DNA from: Carya illinoinensis
Lineage: Eukaryota; Streptophyta; Magnoliopsida; Fagales; Juglandaceae
NCBI RefSeq assembly: GCF_018687715.1
Contig: NC_056752.1
Span: 6,192,501-6,256,500 of the forward strand
Reading direction: 5' to 3'
DNA: 64,000 nt
A program made the translations under genes and the position numbers. Every line of letters begins with the position of its first letter. Within the stretch, counting starts at the first letter, position 1. Of this stretch, positions 11,922-22,230 are shown piece by piece. The notes under the pieces are model-generated. The model was not told the origin of the DNA, ran no database searches, and was given only the letters and a program-made list of their open reading frames with translations.

Positions 11922-12106
11922 TCTTCACAACCTCTCAATACTTTATACTCTACATTTTTTTTAATTTTTATTATATAATCTTTTATCAAATATTTAATAT
12001 ATAAATAATAAATAAAAGAATTAAATTAATTTAAAAAAATAAATTAAAAAAAATTAAAAAATTAAAAAAAAAATAGAATGTAGAGTGTTGGTAGGTTGTG
12101 TAGCAT
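11922..12106. mobile_element. MITE-like element upstream of the NBS-LRR gene
   Basis: The left arm reads CACAACCTCTCAATACTTTA then CTCTACATT. The right arm, reverse-complemented, reads CACAACCTACCAACACTCTA then CATT. The core is (A/T)-rich. A similar element lies at 15967-16165 on the other side of the gene, so the resistance gene is bracketed by members of one family. It ends about 155 bp before the chosen start codon and may contribute promoter or leader sequence. Confidence 0.6.
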
Positions 12107-12260
12107 TCATCACACTACTATTCGCTACCACGCTGCTCCGATCAACCTGACTCTGGTGTGAATCAAGAATAGCTTTCAGAACACTGTTTCCATCTCTCTC
12201 CCTAGCAAGCTAGCTCATTTAACTTTGACCGTGCCTCCCGTTTTGCCTCCCGTTCCCAGC

Positions 12261-15200
12261 ATGGAAGTCGTGGCTTCGATTGTCAGTGTAGCAGTCGTAA
12301 AAACTGGTGAGGCTCTCTGTTCTACTATCAAGAACATTGCCAAAAGCCCACAACAGCTTCATGTTTTGGAAATGGAGAAGAAATCCCTTATGGCTCTTAG
12401 AGATGAGACAACAAAAGAAATCGAAAGAGCTACGCAGGAAGGAATGGCAATAAAAGATAGAGCCACTGGATGGCTTAAGGAGGTTGACGAGCTGCTTCGT
12501 AAGATGAATGATCAGATTCAAGAAGCAAAGAGTTCCCGATGTTTCTTAAGTTGCAGTACTAAGCGGTGTAGAATAAGCAGGGATGTGGCAGAACAGCTCA
12601 AAGAGGTAAAAAGGCTTCTAGAAGTGGGAAGTTCCATTGCTAGTTCCGTGGCTCATAGTTATCCAGAGGTCAAAGCAGTGGAGCATATTCCTGGACCTTC
12701 AATTCAAGATCAAACAGCATCAGTATCAGAAGATTTAGCCAAAATTATGACTCTATTGTCTGACGATAAAAAGGGGATAATTGGTATATGGGGGATGGGA
12801 GGAGTCGGCAAAACTAATCTGGTGAGAAATTTGAACAATAAGCTCCAAAAAAATTCAAATCTGCGTTTTAGCTGTGTACTATGGGTTACAGTGTCCAAAA
12901 AGTTGGACATAAAAAAGCTCCAGATGGGAATAGCTTCCAGACTGGGTTTTCATCTGGAACAAAGTTCGGAAGCGGATAGAATGGCTATTCAACTTTATCG
13001 AAGACTAAAGGAGGAGAGTTTTCTTCTCATTCTCGATGATGTTTGGAAAAAAATTGATTTGGACAAATTGGGTGTCCCACGGCCTGAGGATCATAGCGGT
13101 AGTAAGATCATATTGACATGTAGATCTTTGGATGTATGTAGGGAAATGCTGACTGATGTTGAAGTTAAAATGAGCATTTTGAGGGATGAAGACGCTTGGC
13201 AACTATTTAGTCGATATGCGAGGGATGTGGTTAGTTCAGAACATATCAAACCACTTGCAGAGGCAATTTGTAGAAAGTGTCAGGGATTGCCTTTGGCCAT
13301 CATCACCATGGGAGCAGCTATGAGAGGAAAGACGAAGCCTGAGTTGTGGAAGCATGCTTTGAATCAGTTGCGAAGATCAGTGCCTGTTGCAGAAGGCGTT
13401 GAGGAGGAGCTCTATAGGCCTTTGAAGTGGAGTTACGACTCATTAGAAGGTAAAGACTTGAAAACTTGTTTTCTTTACTGCTCTTTGTTTCCAGAGGACT
13501 TCTCAATTAATATAGATAAACTAGTATGGTACTGGCTGGCGGAAGGTTTGATAGATGATCGAGAAAACTATGAGGTTTTCTACAGTAGAGGAATTAGTTT
13601 GATTGAAAATCTGAAGGACGCCTGTTTGTTGGAAGATGGTTCCGATGAGGGCACCGTGAAGATGCATGACGTTGTTCGTGATGTTAGCATATGGATTGCA
13701 TCAACCTGCAGCGAGGATGGAAGTAAATCCCTCGTTCGTACAGGGGAAGGGTTGAAAGAGATTTCAACTACTGAGCTATCAAATTCTCTCAAAAGAGTTT
13801 CTTTTATGGATAACGATTTAGAAAAACTACCTGATGATTCTGTGATTCGATGGTCAGAGGCATCAACTCTTTTACTACAAAATAATCCTCGCCTTGAATT
13901 AATTCCTGAAATATTTTTGGAACGATTTAAAGCACTGAGAGTCTTGAATTTCAGTCAAACCAGCATCAAGTCATTGCCCGATTCTCTTCTTCAACTGGAT
14001 GACCTCCGTGCTCTTCTTTTGAGTAATTGCGAGGATCTCGAAGGATTGCCCCCACTGGAAAGGTTTAGTAGACTTCAAGTGCTTGATCTCTCTAGGACTG
14101 GTATCAGAGAATTGCCAAAAGGGTTAGAGCAACTCAGCAACTTAAGGCATCTAAACTTAGCCCAGACTTCCAAACTGGAAGTGGTTAAAGCTGGAGTCAT
14201 ATCCAAGTTGTCCAGATTAGAAGTTTTGGACCTGTCAAACAGTGGCTACATTTGGAAAGAGAAAGGAGCGGTACAAGAGGAGGAAGCCTGTTTTGAAGAG
14301 CTGCAATGCCTGGAGCGGTTACAAGTTTTATCCATCAGATTGAAATGGAACCCGTGTTACACTCCCCAAGATACAATTACTTCCTGGTTAAATGGATTAA
14401 AAGCATTTGAAATTAGCTTCGGACGATCGAGCTATTTTGTTTCAGGTATTTTCTAAGATCTTTTAATTTTAAATATCATTCACATAAAATTAATTTTTAA
14501 TTTTTAATTTTTTTAATTCTAATTTATTTTTTAAAATTTTTTAAATAAAACATAAAAAATCCTATTTTTTTAAAAAATTAAAATAAAAATAATTTTGTAA
14601 TAATTTTATTCAACATTTTTTTTTACTCGTTGAAAATCAAATAAAATATATTTATTTAAAATATTTTATTAATATTTACAAACTATTTTGTAACGCATTT
14701 ATGCTCCATATGGACTATTCTAAGCGATACTTTGAATATCTACAAGTGCGAGATCTATGTCTACTCTCGGATGCGTTTCAAAAACGCGTGACTATGGAAT
14801 GGATTGATCTCTCGGGAGGACAAATCGTGTGGTTGTTCAGCAATGCAAGTTATCTACGCATAAAAAGTGAAGGACTAAATGAGATGCTAAAAGACTTGGT
14901 CATTAACAATGTTGGCAGAAGCTTTACATATTTAAAAAAGCTTGAGATTTTTTACTCTGACAACAGTTTTTGGACTGGAGGACTTGCATCACAATATGAG
15001 CTACTACCCAATTTGGAGGATCTTGTTCTAGTAAAAATGACAGGCGTTGAAAGCATTTCAGAACTAGCCAACCTTTTCGGGCTGAGATTCCAGAAACTGA
15101 AAACAATACATATGTTTGGCTGTCCGAAGATGAAATATCTTCTCTCCCTGGGGAACTCCATTCGCACAATGCCAAACCTAGAGTTAATCCTGGTAGTTGG

Positions 15201-15402
15201 CTGTGACAATATAGAAGAGCTCTTCAATTATCTTCCATTACAGATCAATATGGCTCCAGATCCTATTACCCCAAAACTACAGAAATTGGAATTGGTCAGG
15301 CTTCCCAACTTAAGGAATCTTTGTAGGGACGAAAAGACCTGGCCGGGTAATAAAGTGAAGGTTGAGGTGATCGACTGCAGTCTTTTGAGCACGAGGCAAT
15401 AA
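12261..15402 (+). CDS. CC-NBS-LRR (CNL) disease-resistance protein, two exons
   Basis: An intracellular immune receptor of the CNL class, expected to sense pathogen effectors and trigger defence through nucleotide exchange in its NB-ARC domain. The first ATG of the frame is at 12261 (MEVVASIVS). Upstream codons are open but have no ATG. Residues 1-150 form the coiled-coil region with WLKEVDELLRKM. The P-loop GMGGVGKT is near residue 178, and kinase-2 LLILDDVW near 256 has the Trp typical of non-TIR proteins. RNBS-B is KIILTCRS, GLPL is QGLPLAI near 342, RNBS-D is CFLYCSLFPED and MHD is MHDVVRD near 468. LRRs run from about 520 to the end. Exon 1 (12261-14445) ends at a GT. Joining 14445 to 14747 keeps the frame and gives about 946 residues, normal for the family. 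It resembles the RPS2/RPS5 or At4g27190-like group; the specificity is unknown. Confidence 0.88.
14446..14746 (+). other. Proposed intron of the NBS-LRR gene
   Basis: GT at 14446 (G|GTATTT) and AG at 14745-14746 give a 301-bp AT-rich intron, and the two exons are then in phase (one base left over, two needed). A second in-phase acceptor ends at 14752. The segment has stops in all frames. An alternative is that this is an AT-rich insertion that inactivated a formerly uninterrupted LRR region. Confidence 0.55.
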
Positions 15403-16367
15403 TAAGATGGAAACTAGTTGGGGGAAACGAATTGGAGACGTATGCATCCACAGGCGAAACTAAATAATATTTTACGTGTTTTTGTTGGAGTGAGGTGTGC
15501 AATATATTTATGTATAATTTTCTGGAAGTTTATATATATTACGTGTGCATGTCTATATATATAAAAGATAAATTTTATGTATTTTGATGTATTAATTTTG
15601 TGAGTGACATTTGATGTAATGACCATCAGCTTTTCTTACATGTACATTAATAACTTTTGTTTTTAAAGTTAGATCTTAAATAAATAATAATAGTATTTGC
15701 AACTAAATTAATTATAGAATAAATAGCATCTTTAAGAAAAATTGATGTCTAAATAGCATTTTTTTTTTTTTGTTGGAGAAAAATATCTAGTTATAGATAT
15801 AATTAGCTACATGCTGTATAAAAGAACTAACAAGTAAAAATATTCTTAAAGGGCCAAATATATTTTATGACACTTTCTTATTTGTTATATTTGTAAGCAT
15901 GCATGGCCCATCGATAACTTCTGCTGGGCTTGAAATAGGACCGTACATGAGTGTAAAACAACAGGAACGCTACTCAACCTCTCCCATCTCTATATATCAC
16001 TTTTTTTTTTAATTTTTTTTTAATATTTAAAAAAATTATGAGTTTATTTTTTTTAAATTAATTGAATTCATTTATTCATTATCCATATATTAAATATTTG
16101 ATAAAATAAAAATTAAAAATTAAAAAAAATATGGTGCAAGCGTCAATAGTAAGAGGTTGTATAACTTTTTTCGAAATAGTAAAACAATACAACTCTTTTA
16201 TAAATTTTTAACAACTATTTTTTTTAATCCCAATGTTATTTTTTTTAAAATAATATTATTTTTATGACTATGTTTTATAAAAAAAAAAAATATCCTCATA
16301 ATTGTAAACTAGCTTTACAAAATAGTTGTTTTTATCATTATTTTACACCAATTAGACTCGTGACTAA
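15403..16367. other. 3' flank of the NBS-LRR gene, AT-rich
   Basis: It holds the 3' UTR, many A/T homopolymers and one MITE-like element at 15967-16165. I see no other gene. AATAAA-like signals are numerous in such AT-rich DNA, so no polyadenylation site is assigned. Confidence 0.6.
15967..16165. mobile_element. MITE-like element downstream of the NBS-LRR gene
   Basis: The left arm CTACTCAACCTCTCCCATCT and the right arm (reverse complement TATACAACCTCTTACTATTG) share the CAACCTCT core with the element at 11922-12106. An A/T-rich interior of about 150 bp lies between. It is probably the same family, on the evidence of arm motif and layout. Confidence 0.5.
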
Positions 16368-16642
16368 TAGCACGTGGCAATTCAGAATCTCAACAACTGA
16401 CATCCAACGTAACGCTCGCTTGGCTACCTAGAAGTGTTCTTTTGACGCTAGGGCCATTTGTTAAACTTCTAGGATAATTGTGAATCAATATTGTTTCAAG
16501 TTTTAATTTGAATAATTTGAGAGCCAAAGTTAAAAAGACATGAAATTACTTCATTCTATAATATTTATTATATATTTAATATTGTTCAAAAAATCTATAG
16601 GATAGATGTTGTAATGCCACTTTGATCTTTTTATTTCTATTT
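16368..16642 (+). repeat. Duplicated intergenic segment, copy B
   Basis: It matches 5028-5412 in the same orientation. It has no LINE at its left edge and so represents the pre-insertion state for LINE copy A. It is interrupted at 16643 by a MITE, whereas copy A reads straight through the corresponding TATTTCTATTTTACTTG. Confidence 0.85.
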
Positions 16643-16785
16643 GAGTAATGTTATATATAGTCATTTTTGCATACTCTTGCGCACTCTACTGATGTAATTG
16701 GCTGCATTAATTTTTTTTAATACACAATCAATTACATCAGTAGAGTGCATAAAAGGGTATATAAAAATGACTGCACATAAAATTT
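16643..16785. mobile_element. MITE with arms of about 55 bp, empty site known
   Basis: The left arm holds AGTCATTTTTGCATACTCTT and GCACTCTACTGATGTAATTG. The right arm, reverse-complemented, holds AGTCATTTTTATATACCCTT and GCACTCTACTGATGTAATTG. It would fold into a long hairpin. Comparison with copy A at about 5388-5400 shows the site without it. A relative with the same core (TTAATGTGATTGGTT) is at 58320-58475. Confidence 0.8.
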
Positions 16786-16815
16786 TTCTTTTTATTTTAC
16801 TTATAGCAGTACTAC

Positions 16816-18130
16816 TTTTTTTTTAACTAAAAAACATTTGTATTTCATTCATTCATGATAAATAGTTACACAGATACTTGCTTTACAAGCATGACAAGAT
16901 TACGAATATAAGGACTTTCTTTCATCAATACTCTCTCATCCTCACAATTTAAAGCAAACTTAGCTAACTGATGGACTACCTTGTTCCCCTCTCTAGGCGT
17001 GTATTGAATCTGCCAAGATGGTTTGCTTCTTAATACTTCCTTGATATCTTCCACCATCTGACCATACTTAGAATGGTTCTCTACTACACACTTAACTTCC
17101 CAAACGACTGCATGAGAATCACCTTCAAACACTACCTCATTAAGTCCTATTTCCATACAAAGAGCTAGGCCTCTCCATAATGCATATAATTCAGCAATGA
17201 TTGGCAACTTAACATGTACTTGTGGTCTACACAGAGTTACTAGAATTTCGCCCTCTGCATCTCTTGAATGTAGAACTTCATAAGCTGCTATAATATTATC
17301 TGTAATAAGCCTTCCAGGAATGAAGGCACTTTAATGGTAGGATATCACCTCAGGAAGTATAAACTGTAGCCTATTGGCTAGAGTTTTTACAATTATCTTA
17401 TACAAAACATTGTAAAGACTAGTATGCCTAAAATCTCCCACCCTCTCAGGATGTTCAGTTTTTGGAATGAGTACTATGTATGTAGCATTTAAAGATCTCT
17501 GAAAACTGTCTTCATTAAGAAAATCTAAAATAACTTTGCTCACTTCATCCCCCACCAAAACCCAATAACTTTGATAGACACAAGCCCCAAACCCATCAGG
17601 GCCTAGTGACTTTAGAGGAGCCATACCTTTTAAAGCTTCTTCAACTTCTTCCCTGGTGAACCTTTGTTGCAGGTTTGTGTTCATCTCTTCTATCACTTTC
17701 TGTGTCATTTCCCCTAAGCATTCCATAACTGCCTCATTCTCTAGATTCGAAGATCTGTATACTTCCTTATAATGGCTCTAAAAAGCTTCTCTAATGCTTG
17801 ACTCCCCAAATCTGATTTTGTGTATCTATGATCTTGGTTATAGTATTCTGCTTCCTTTTTTGTATTGCACAGACATGAAAATATTTAGTATTCCTATCTC
17901 CATTTTGATACCAAGTAACTTTAGCTCTCTGCCTCCATTTTAGATGCTCTTCCTCTAATAAATCACCCAGAACTTTCTGCAACTCTTTTATCTCCTGGAC
18001 CTTACATGGTCCTTCTACCCCCTGCAGTCTCTTAAGCTCTTCTTATTTTTCTTTGATAGTTACTTCATTCAATGAGCCTTTGTTCCTATTCCACACTGTA
18101 AGTGCCTCATTGCACAGAAACAAAGAATTT
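16816..18130 (-). mobile_element. LINE (L1 type) fragment, copy B, internally deleted
   Basis: Minus-strand LINE whose poly(A) appears as the T-run at 16816-16824. Going 3' to 5' it shows the RNase H domain, then directly the N-terminal part of the reverse transcriptase and the linker between endonuclease and RT. The RT palm, thumb and zinc finger are missing, a deletion of roughly 2 kb compared with copy C. The 5' edge near 18130 is approximate. Confidence 0.85.
16866..17982 (-). pseudogene. LINE ORF2 remnant: RT N-terminal part fused to RNase H
   Basis: Reading from 17982 down: LKWRQRAKVTWYQNGDRNTK (pre-RT linker), then GPDGFG and PKTEHPERVGDFR (early RT blocks) in the frame 17726-17331, which ends in TAA. 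Right after that stop the same register continues SAFIPGRLITDNIIAAYE (RT block 3). After a few residues it becomes RDAEGEIL and AELYALWRGLA, FEGDSHAVV and PREGNKVVHQLAK, which are RNase H blocks. The junction lies near 17260. In an intact LINE these parts are about 700 codons apart. The frame across the junction is open, but catalytic YADD-type RT motifs are gone and the ORF has other stops, so the element is dead. Confidence 0.85.
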
Positions 18131-18691
18131 TGAACCTCGACCATTACAACACCTTCACGACACCCACAGGGAGGCAACGGGGGCATGATGCCATGCACCC
18201 GGCTGTCCCCCCTCCACAACACCCACATGTTGGTGAGGTCATCACCAGCGTTGACTAAACTGTCAGCGATCTTTGTCGCCAGCGAGTTACCCCTTAACAG
18301 TAACATGTGTCGCCTAGCCACCCAGTGGCGGACATCTCTATCACAACCATGCACTCGGCCAGCTACTTCTCGACCAAGTGAAGTGTTCCTAGCCACCTAG
18401 TGGTCGGCACGTTGCTCAGCCATGCAGTGGTGGGCAAGTCTTACAGTGTTTTGCTTGGCCACCCAGTGGTGGGCACATTGCTTGGCCATGCAGTGGCGGG
18501 CATACCTTCCTCTTCCATGTGGTGAACAACTTGGTCACCCATCTCAGTCACCGTCCCGGCCACTCATCTCGGCCACCTGCTGCTTAGTCGCTTCCTACTT
18601 GGCCACAAAACATCATGCATGTGTGAGCAAACAAGGAGCTCGGCCAGTGCCCTTCCTTGCGTCCCCATGTATGAGCCATGCACATGTTAAC
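18131..18691. other. GC-rich segment with short degenerate tandem repeats
   Basis: The phrase GGCCA(C/T)(C/G)CAGTGG(C/T)GGGCA recurs several times between 18320 and 18510. The base composition is clearly unlike the flanking AT-rich DNA. The frames here are short and repeat-driven. It may be part of an unrecognised retroelement into which the TRIM inserted. Confidence 0.5.
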
Positions 18692-18806
18692 TATTGAGGA
18701 ATAAATCTCACATTACTTGTAGACAAGATCTTGGACATGTTTATAAGATTAAAGCAAATCTCTCTTGTTGATTTGGTTTTCATAGTTAAGCCCATGAATT
18801 TCTTCA
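18692..18806 (+). repeat. Left LTR of a TRIM element
   Basis: A 115-bp copy of the sequence at 26156-26275, sharing TTGAGGAATAAATCTCACAT at the start and AAGCCCATGAATTTCTTCA at the end. The first bases are TATTG where the right copy has TGTTG. Immediately downstream is a tRNA-Met-like primer site. The 5 bp outside are TTAAC, one mismatch from TCAAC beyond the right LTR. Confidence 0.85.
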
Positions 18807-18821
18807 TGGTATTAGAGCCAG
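18807..18821 (+). other. Primer-binding site of the TRIM (initiator tRNA-Met type)
   Basis: TGGTATTAGAGCCAG directly follows the left LTR. The plant initiator tRNA-Met 3' end is complementary to TGGTATCAGAGC, which this matches with one change. The internal part without the hAT is only about 96 bp (18807-18892 plus 26146-26155), which defines a terminal-repeat retrotransposon in miniature. Confidence 0.8.
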
Positions 18822-18884
18822 GTTTAGGACTAATGGAGACCCACACTACTTACTCTGTGACAAGGACAAAAAAAACAATACTGG

Positions 18885-18892
18885 CCTACATG
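18885..18892. repeat. Left 8-bp target duplication of the hAT element
   Basis: CCTACATG occurs here and again at 26138-26145, exactly outside the two ends of the transposon. Eight-base duplications are the hallmark of the hAT superfamily. Confidence 0.92.
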
Positions 18893-18904
18893 TAGGGGTG
18901 ATAG

Positions 18905-19045
18905 TCGGCCAGTCTGGACCGAAAAAACCGACCAGACCGGACAGGGACTAGTCTCGGTTGGTCTCGGTCCAAATTGGAGTGAACCGAAGTCATTCGGTCC
19001 GGTCCACGGTCCAGGGGTTTTTCACCCTGGACCGGACTGAATGAC
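18905..19045. repeat. Left subterminal GGACCG-type repeats of the hAT
   Basis: Many copies of GGACCG, CGGTCC and GACCGG in both orientations, mirrored by a similar cluster at the right end. hAT transposases bind short repeated subterminal motifs; binding here is inferred. Confidence 0.75.
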
Positions 19046-19049
19046 TTTT

Positions 19050-20280
19050 TTTTTTTATATATATATATATTGATTATATAATAATTGTAAATAATTAATT
19101 ATATAATTATCATCTAACCTAATTGTATCACTAACTTGCCATTAAGTAATTATTAATTAATACTATTATTTAGAATTTTATACTAATACTAATATTTATG
19201 CTAAATTACTAATACTAATAGAGTAATAGTCTAGACTCTAGACTTTAATATGGTATAAAAATAAAATAAATACTAATAGTCTAATATAGAGTATAGTTAT
19301 ATAACTTAAAATTATACTTATACTAATATAGACTATAGTTATAACTTATACAAAAAACTAAGTGGGTAGTCTATATATAATATTACTAATAGTCTAATAT
19401 ATATAAGTTTATTACTATACTATATTACTAATAGTCTAATATATATAAGTTTATTACTATACTATATTACTAATAGTCTAACCTATAACTATACTATAAC
19501 TATAATTATCATCTAACCTAATTATATCACTAAGACACTAACTCGCCATTAAGTAATTACTATAGTTAAACTAGTATAACTATACTAATTATAATAACTA
19601 AATAAACTAATCACTTAATTACTATATTATATAGTTATTATATAACTATACTATATTACTAATAGTATAATACTAATTAATTATATTACTAATACTATTA
19701 TATAGTTATACTAAATTACTAATTATAATAAGTAATCACTATAAGTCTATAACTATAAGTAATAAGTCTATATATATTTAGTATTAAAGTATTGTTATAT
19801 TCTTTAATGTATTAATTACTAATACTATTAAGTCTTAAGAGTTATGGTATAAATTACAATATATATATATAATTTTATACTAATAGTCTAATACTAATAT
19901 TTATACTAAATTACTAATACTAATAATCTAGACTCTAATATGGTATAAAAATAAAATAAATATAGTCTATAGTTTAATATAGACTATAGACTATAGTTAT
20001 ACAACTTATACTAATAATTAATATAGTTATAACTTATACTAAATCTATTAAGAGTTAGGGTATAACTTATAATATATATATAATTTTATAATATATATTA
20101 TAATTATATAATGTATTTGTATCAATGTATAACATATAATAACACTATAATAGTATAATTATTAATACTTAGTAATTAGTATTAGTATATATTAATATAT
20201 TATAAGAGTTAATATATTATAGCATAATATAATTAATATTATATATATGTATAATACTATCTGTTTATTATTGTTTTTTT
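19050..20280. repeat. Very AT-rich, locally tandem block inside the hAT
   Basis: About 1.2 kb nearly devoid of G/C, made of ACTAATA/TATAGTCTA variants. A unit of about 53 bp (ACTAATAGTCTAATATATAT and so on) is repeated next to itself around 19380-19490. The motif CATCTAACCTAATT occurs at both ends of the block (about 19111 and 19510). It is non-coding. Confidence 0.8.
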
Positions 20281-20290
20281 CATTGTAAAA

Positions 20291-20470
20291 CCCCTAAAAC
20301 GGCGCCGTTTGGGTCCATTAAAGAACCAAACAGCGCCGTTTATTACTCAGATTTAAGACACCCCCCCCAAAGGGCCACACGGCGCCGTTTTGCCTATCTG
20401 TTTTTCACTCTAAAGCCCCTAAAACGGTGCCGTTTGGGTCCATTAAAGAACCAAACGGTGCCGTTTTATC
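20291..20470. repeat. Repeated AAACGGCGCCGTTT palindromes upstream of the transposase
   Basis: The palindrome or one-base variants of it lie at 20296, 20328, 20377, 20421 and about 20452. The unit CCCCTAAAACGG(C/T)GCCGTTT plus GGGTCCATTAAAGAACC occurs twice, 125 bp apart. The cluster lies 200-400 bp upstream of the (CT)n tract, in the expected promoter region of the transposase gene. Confidence 0.85.
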
Positions 20471-20478
20471 AATGCTTT

Positions 20479-20671
20479 AAGAACCCCCCCCCCCCCCCCC
20501 CGGTGGTCACTCACTTAGTCACTTTCCCTTTTCAGCTTTCACTCTTCACCCCTCCCCTCCCGAGTCCCGATTTACAAACCCTAGCCGTCGCCCCCCCCCC
20601 CCCCCCGCCCCCCCCGGGGCCCTCCCTTGCCGGCGTTGCCCCGTTGCCCCTCTGGCACCGTTTTTCGTTCG

Positions 20672-20739
<68 letters not shown>
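20479..20739. repeat. Poly(C) tracts and (CT)n microsatellite
   Basis: C-runs of about 20 near 20485-20501 and 16 near 20591-20606 are followed by an uninterrupted (CT)n run at 20675-20739. CT-rich tracts are common in plant 5' UTRs, so this may mark the leader of the transposase transcript. C-runs of this length are also places where assemblies err. Confidence 0.85.
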
Positions 20740-20742
<3 letters not shown>

Positions 20743-21684
20743 TAATTTTGTTTGGTATTTCTTGCATTTATGCCCAGTAAGTGTAATGGCTATTATGGAT
20801 AGTGTTTGGATAGGTAGAAAATATAAAGATGTGTTTAGATTCTTGCAATATGTATGATTGTATTCTTTCTTCTTCTTTCTTTGTGCGTGCCACTGACGGA
20901 GCCTTTTCTTTTTCCTTTGTAATTTTTATGAGCAAATGTGATATTTCATCTAATAGGAAATAAGATCTCCAAGGCAATTGGCCAATTTCACATTATCTCG
21001 AACAGCTAGGAGGCACAAAAGATTAGAACTATGTTACTTGCAAGTTTGATGTATCAACATATATACTACTTATTATAAAATCTAGTCATAAAAAAAAAAA
21101 TCAAAACTCTATATATTAGTGGATGTAGCTTATCTTTATATATATATATATATAAATATATCCTCCATATCACTAGCTATATCTTTATATATATATATAT
21201 ATAAATATATCCTCCATATCACTAGCTAATGTGTATCAAAACATAGCTTGTAAATAGATTATTTTCAAAAAATTAATGTTCCGAAAGGTGCTGGCCAACC
21301 TAAATTGGAAGTCAACTGATCCACTCCCCCCCCAAAAAAAAATGTCTGCGTCTTCTTTTCCTGCTTCGACTCTCCATAAAGCAATTCACATTGCCATTGC
21401 AAATATATTTGGAAACATACAATTTAGAAATATCTACTTTCTAATATTCTATATTAACACTTATTAATTAATAAACAATTAAAATTGGCAATAAAGTAGA
21501 AACTGTTTATTTGAATCTTTACGATTGTTAATTCTTTGAAATACCAAACATGACCCTCTATCTTCATGTATCATTTCTTCTGTGAGAGATATGAAATGAT
21601 AGTCTATTTCCTTCTAAATTGAGTAATTTTTTTTTTCACCTAATTGCTAATTATGTTCAATAGAAAGAAATTAAAGAATACAAT

Positions 21685-22230
21685 ATCTGTTTCTTTGTTT
21701 CTGTTTCTGTTTATCTGTTTCTGTATTTTTTTTTTCTGTTTCTCTGTTTCTGTTTCTGTTTCTCTGTTTATCTGTTTCTGTTTATCTGTTTCTGTTTCTC
21801 TGTTTCTGCTTCTGTATATTTTTTTTTTCTGTTTATCTGTTTCTGTTTCTGTTTTTCTGTTTCCATGTTTCTGTTTCTCTGTTTCTATGTTTCTGTTTAT
21901 CTGTTTCTGTTTTCTGTTTATCTGTTTCTGTTTATCTGTTTATCTGTTTCTGTTTCTCTGTTTCTATGTTTCTGTTTATCTGTTTCTGTTTTCTGTTTAT
22001 CTGTTTCTGCTTATCTGTTTCTCTGTTTCTGTTTCTGTATATTTTTTTTTCTGTTTATCTGTTTCTGTTTCTGTTTCTCTGTTTCCATGTTTCTGTTATC
22101 TGTTTCTGTATATTTTTTTTTTCTGTTTCTCTGTTTCTGTTTCTTTGTTTTTTTTTTTCTGTTTCTCTGTTTCTGTTTCTGTATTTTTTTTTCTGTTTCT
22201 CTGTTTCTGTTTCTTTTTCTGTATTTTTTT
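21685..22230. repeat. TTTCTG hexanucleotide array in the transposase intron
   Basis: About 540 bp consist of TTTCTG, TTTATCTG and TTTCTCTG units with interspersed T-runs. It ends about 100 bp before the acceptor TTTTGTAG at 22332. All three forward frames across it are open and encode Phe/Ser/Cys/Leu runs, an artefact of the repeat. The same hexamer recurs beyond the gene at 24640-24920. Confidence 0.9.

Larger units (their letters stand above)
5413..12260. other. AT-rich intergenic region with MITE-like insertions
   Basis: Almost 7 kb without a credible gene. It contains several small elements with inverted ends (listed separately), an (AT)n run and long A/T homopolymers. The frame of 206 codons on the minus strand at 9108-9728 has no recognisable domain and a low-complexity Lys/Phe-rich composition. 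10140-10235 resembles the poly(T)-led 3' end of a degraded LINE on the minus strand, but this is weak. The last 150 bp would include the promoter and 5' UTR of the resistance gene. No clear TATA box stands out. Confidence 0.6.

Noticed and set aside
12225..12260. Extension of the NBS-LRR protein upstream of 12261
   Set aside because: The open frame begins at a TTG; the first ATG in frame is 12261 and gives the expected family N-terminus.
18043..18396. 117-codon minus-strand frame as a gene
   Set aside because: Its C-terminal part is the LINE copy B linker and the rest is the adjoining GC-rich repeat; a chance fusion of two repeats.
20434..20857. Pro- and Ser/Leu-rich frames across the poly(C) and (CT)n tracts
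   Set aside because: Products of homopolymer and dinucleotide repeats, open in opposite strands as well.
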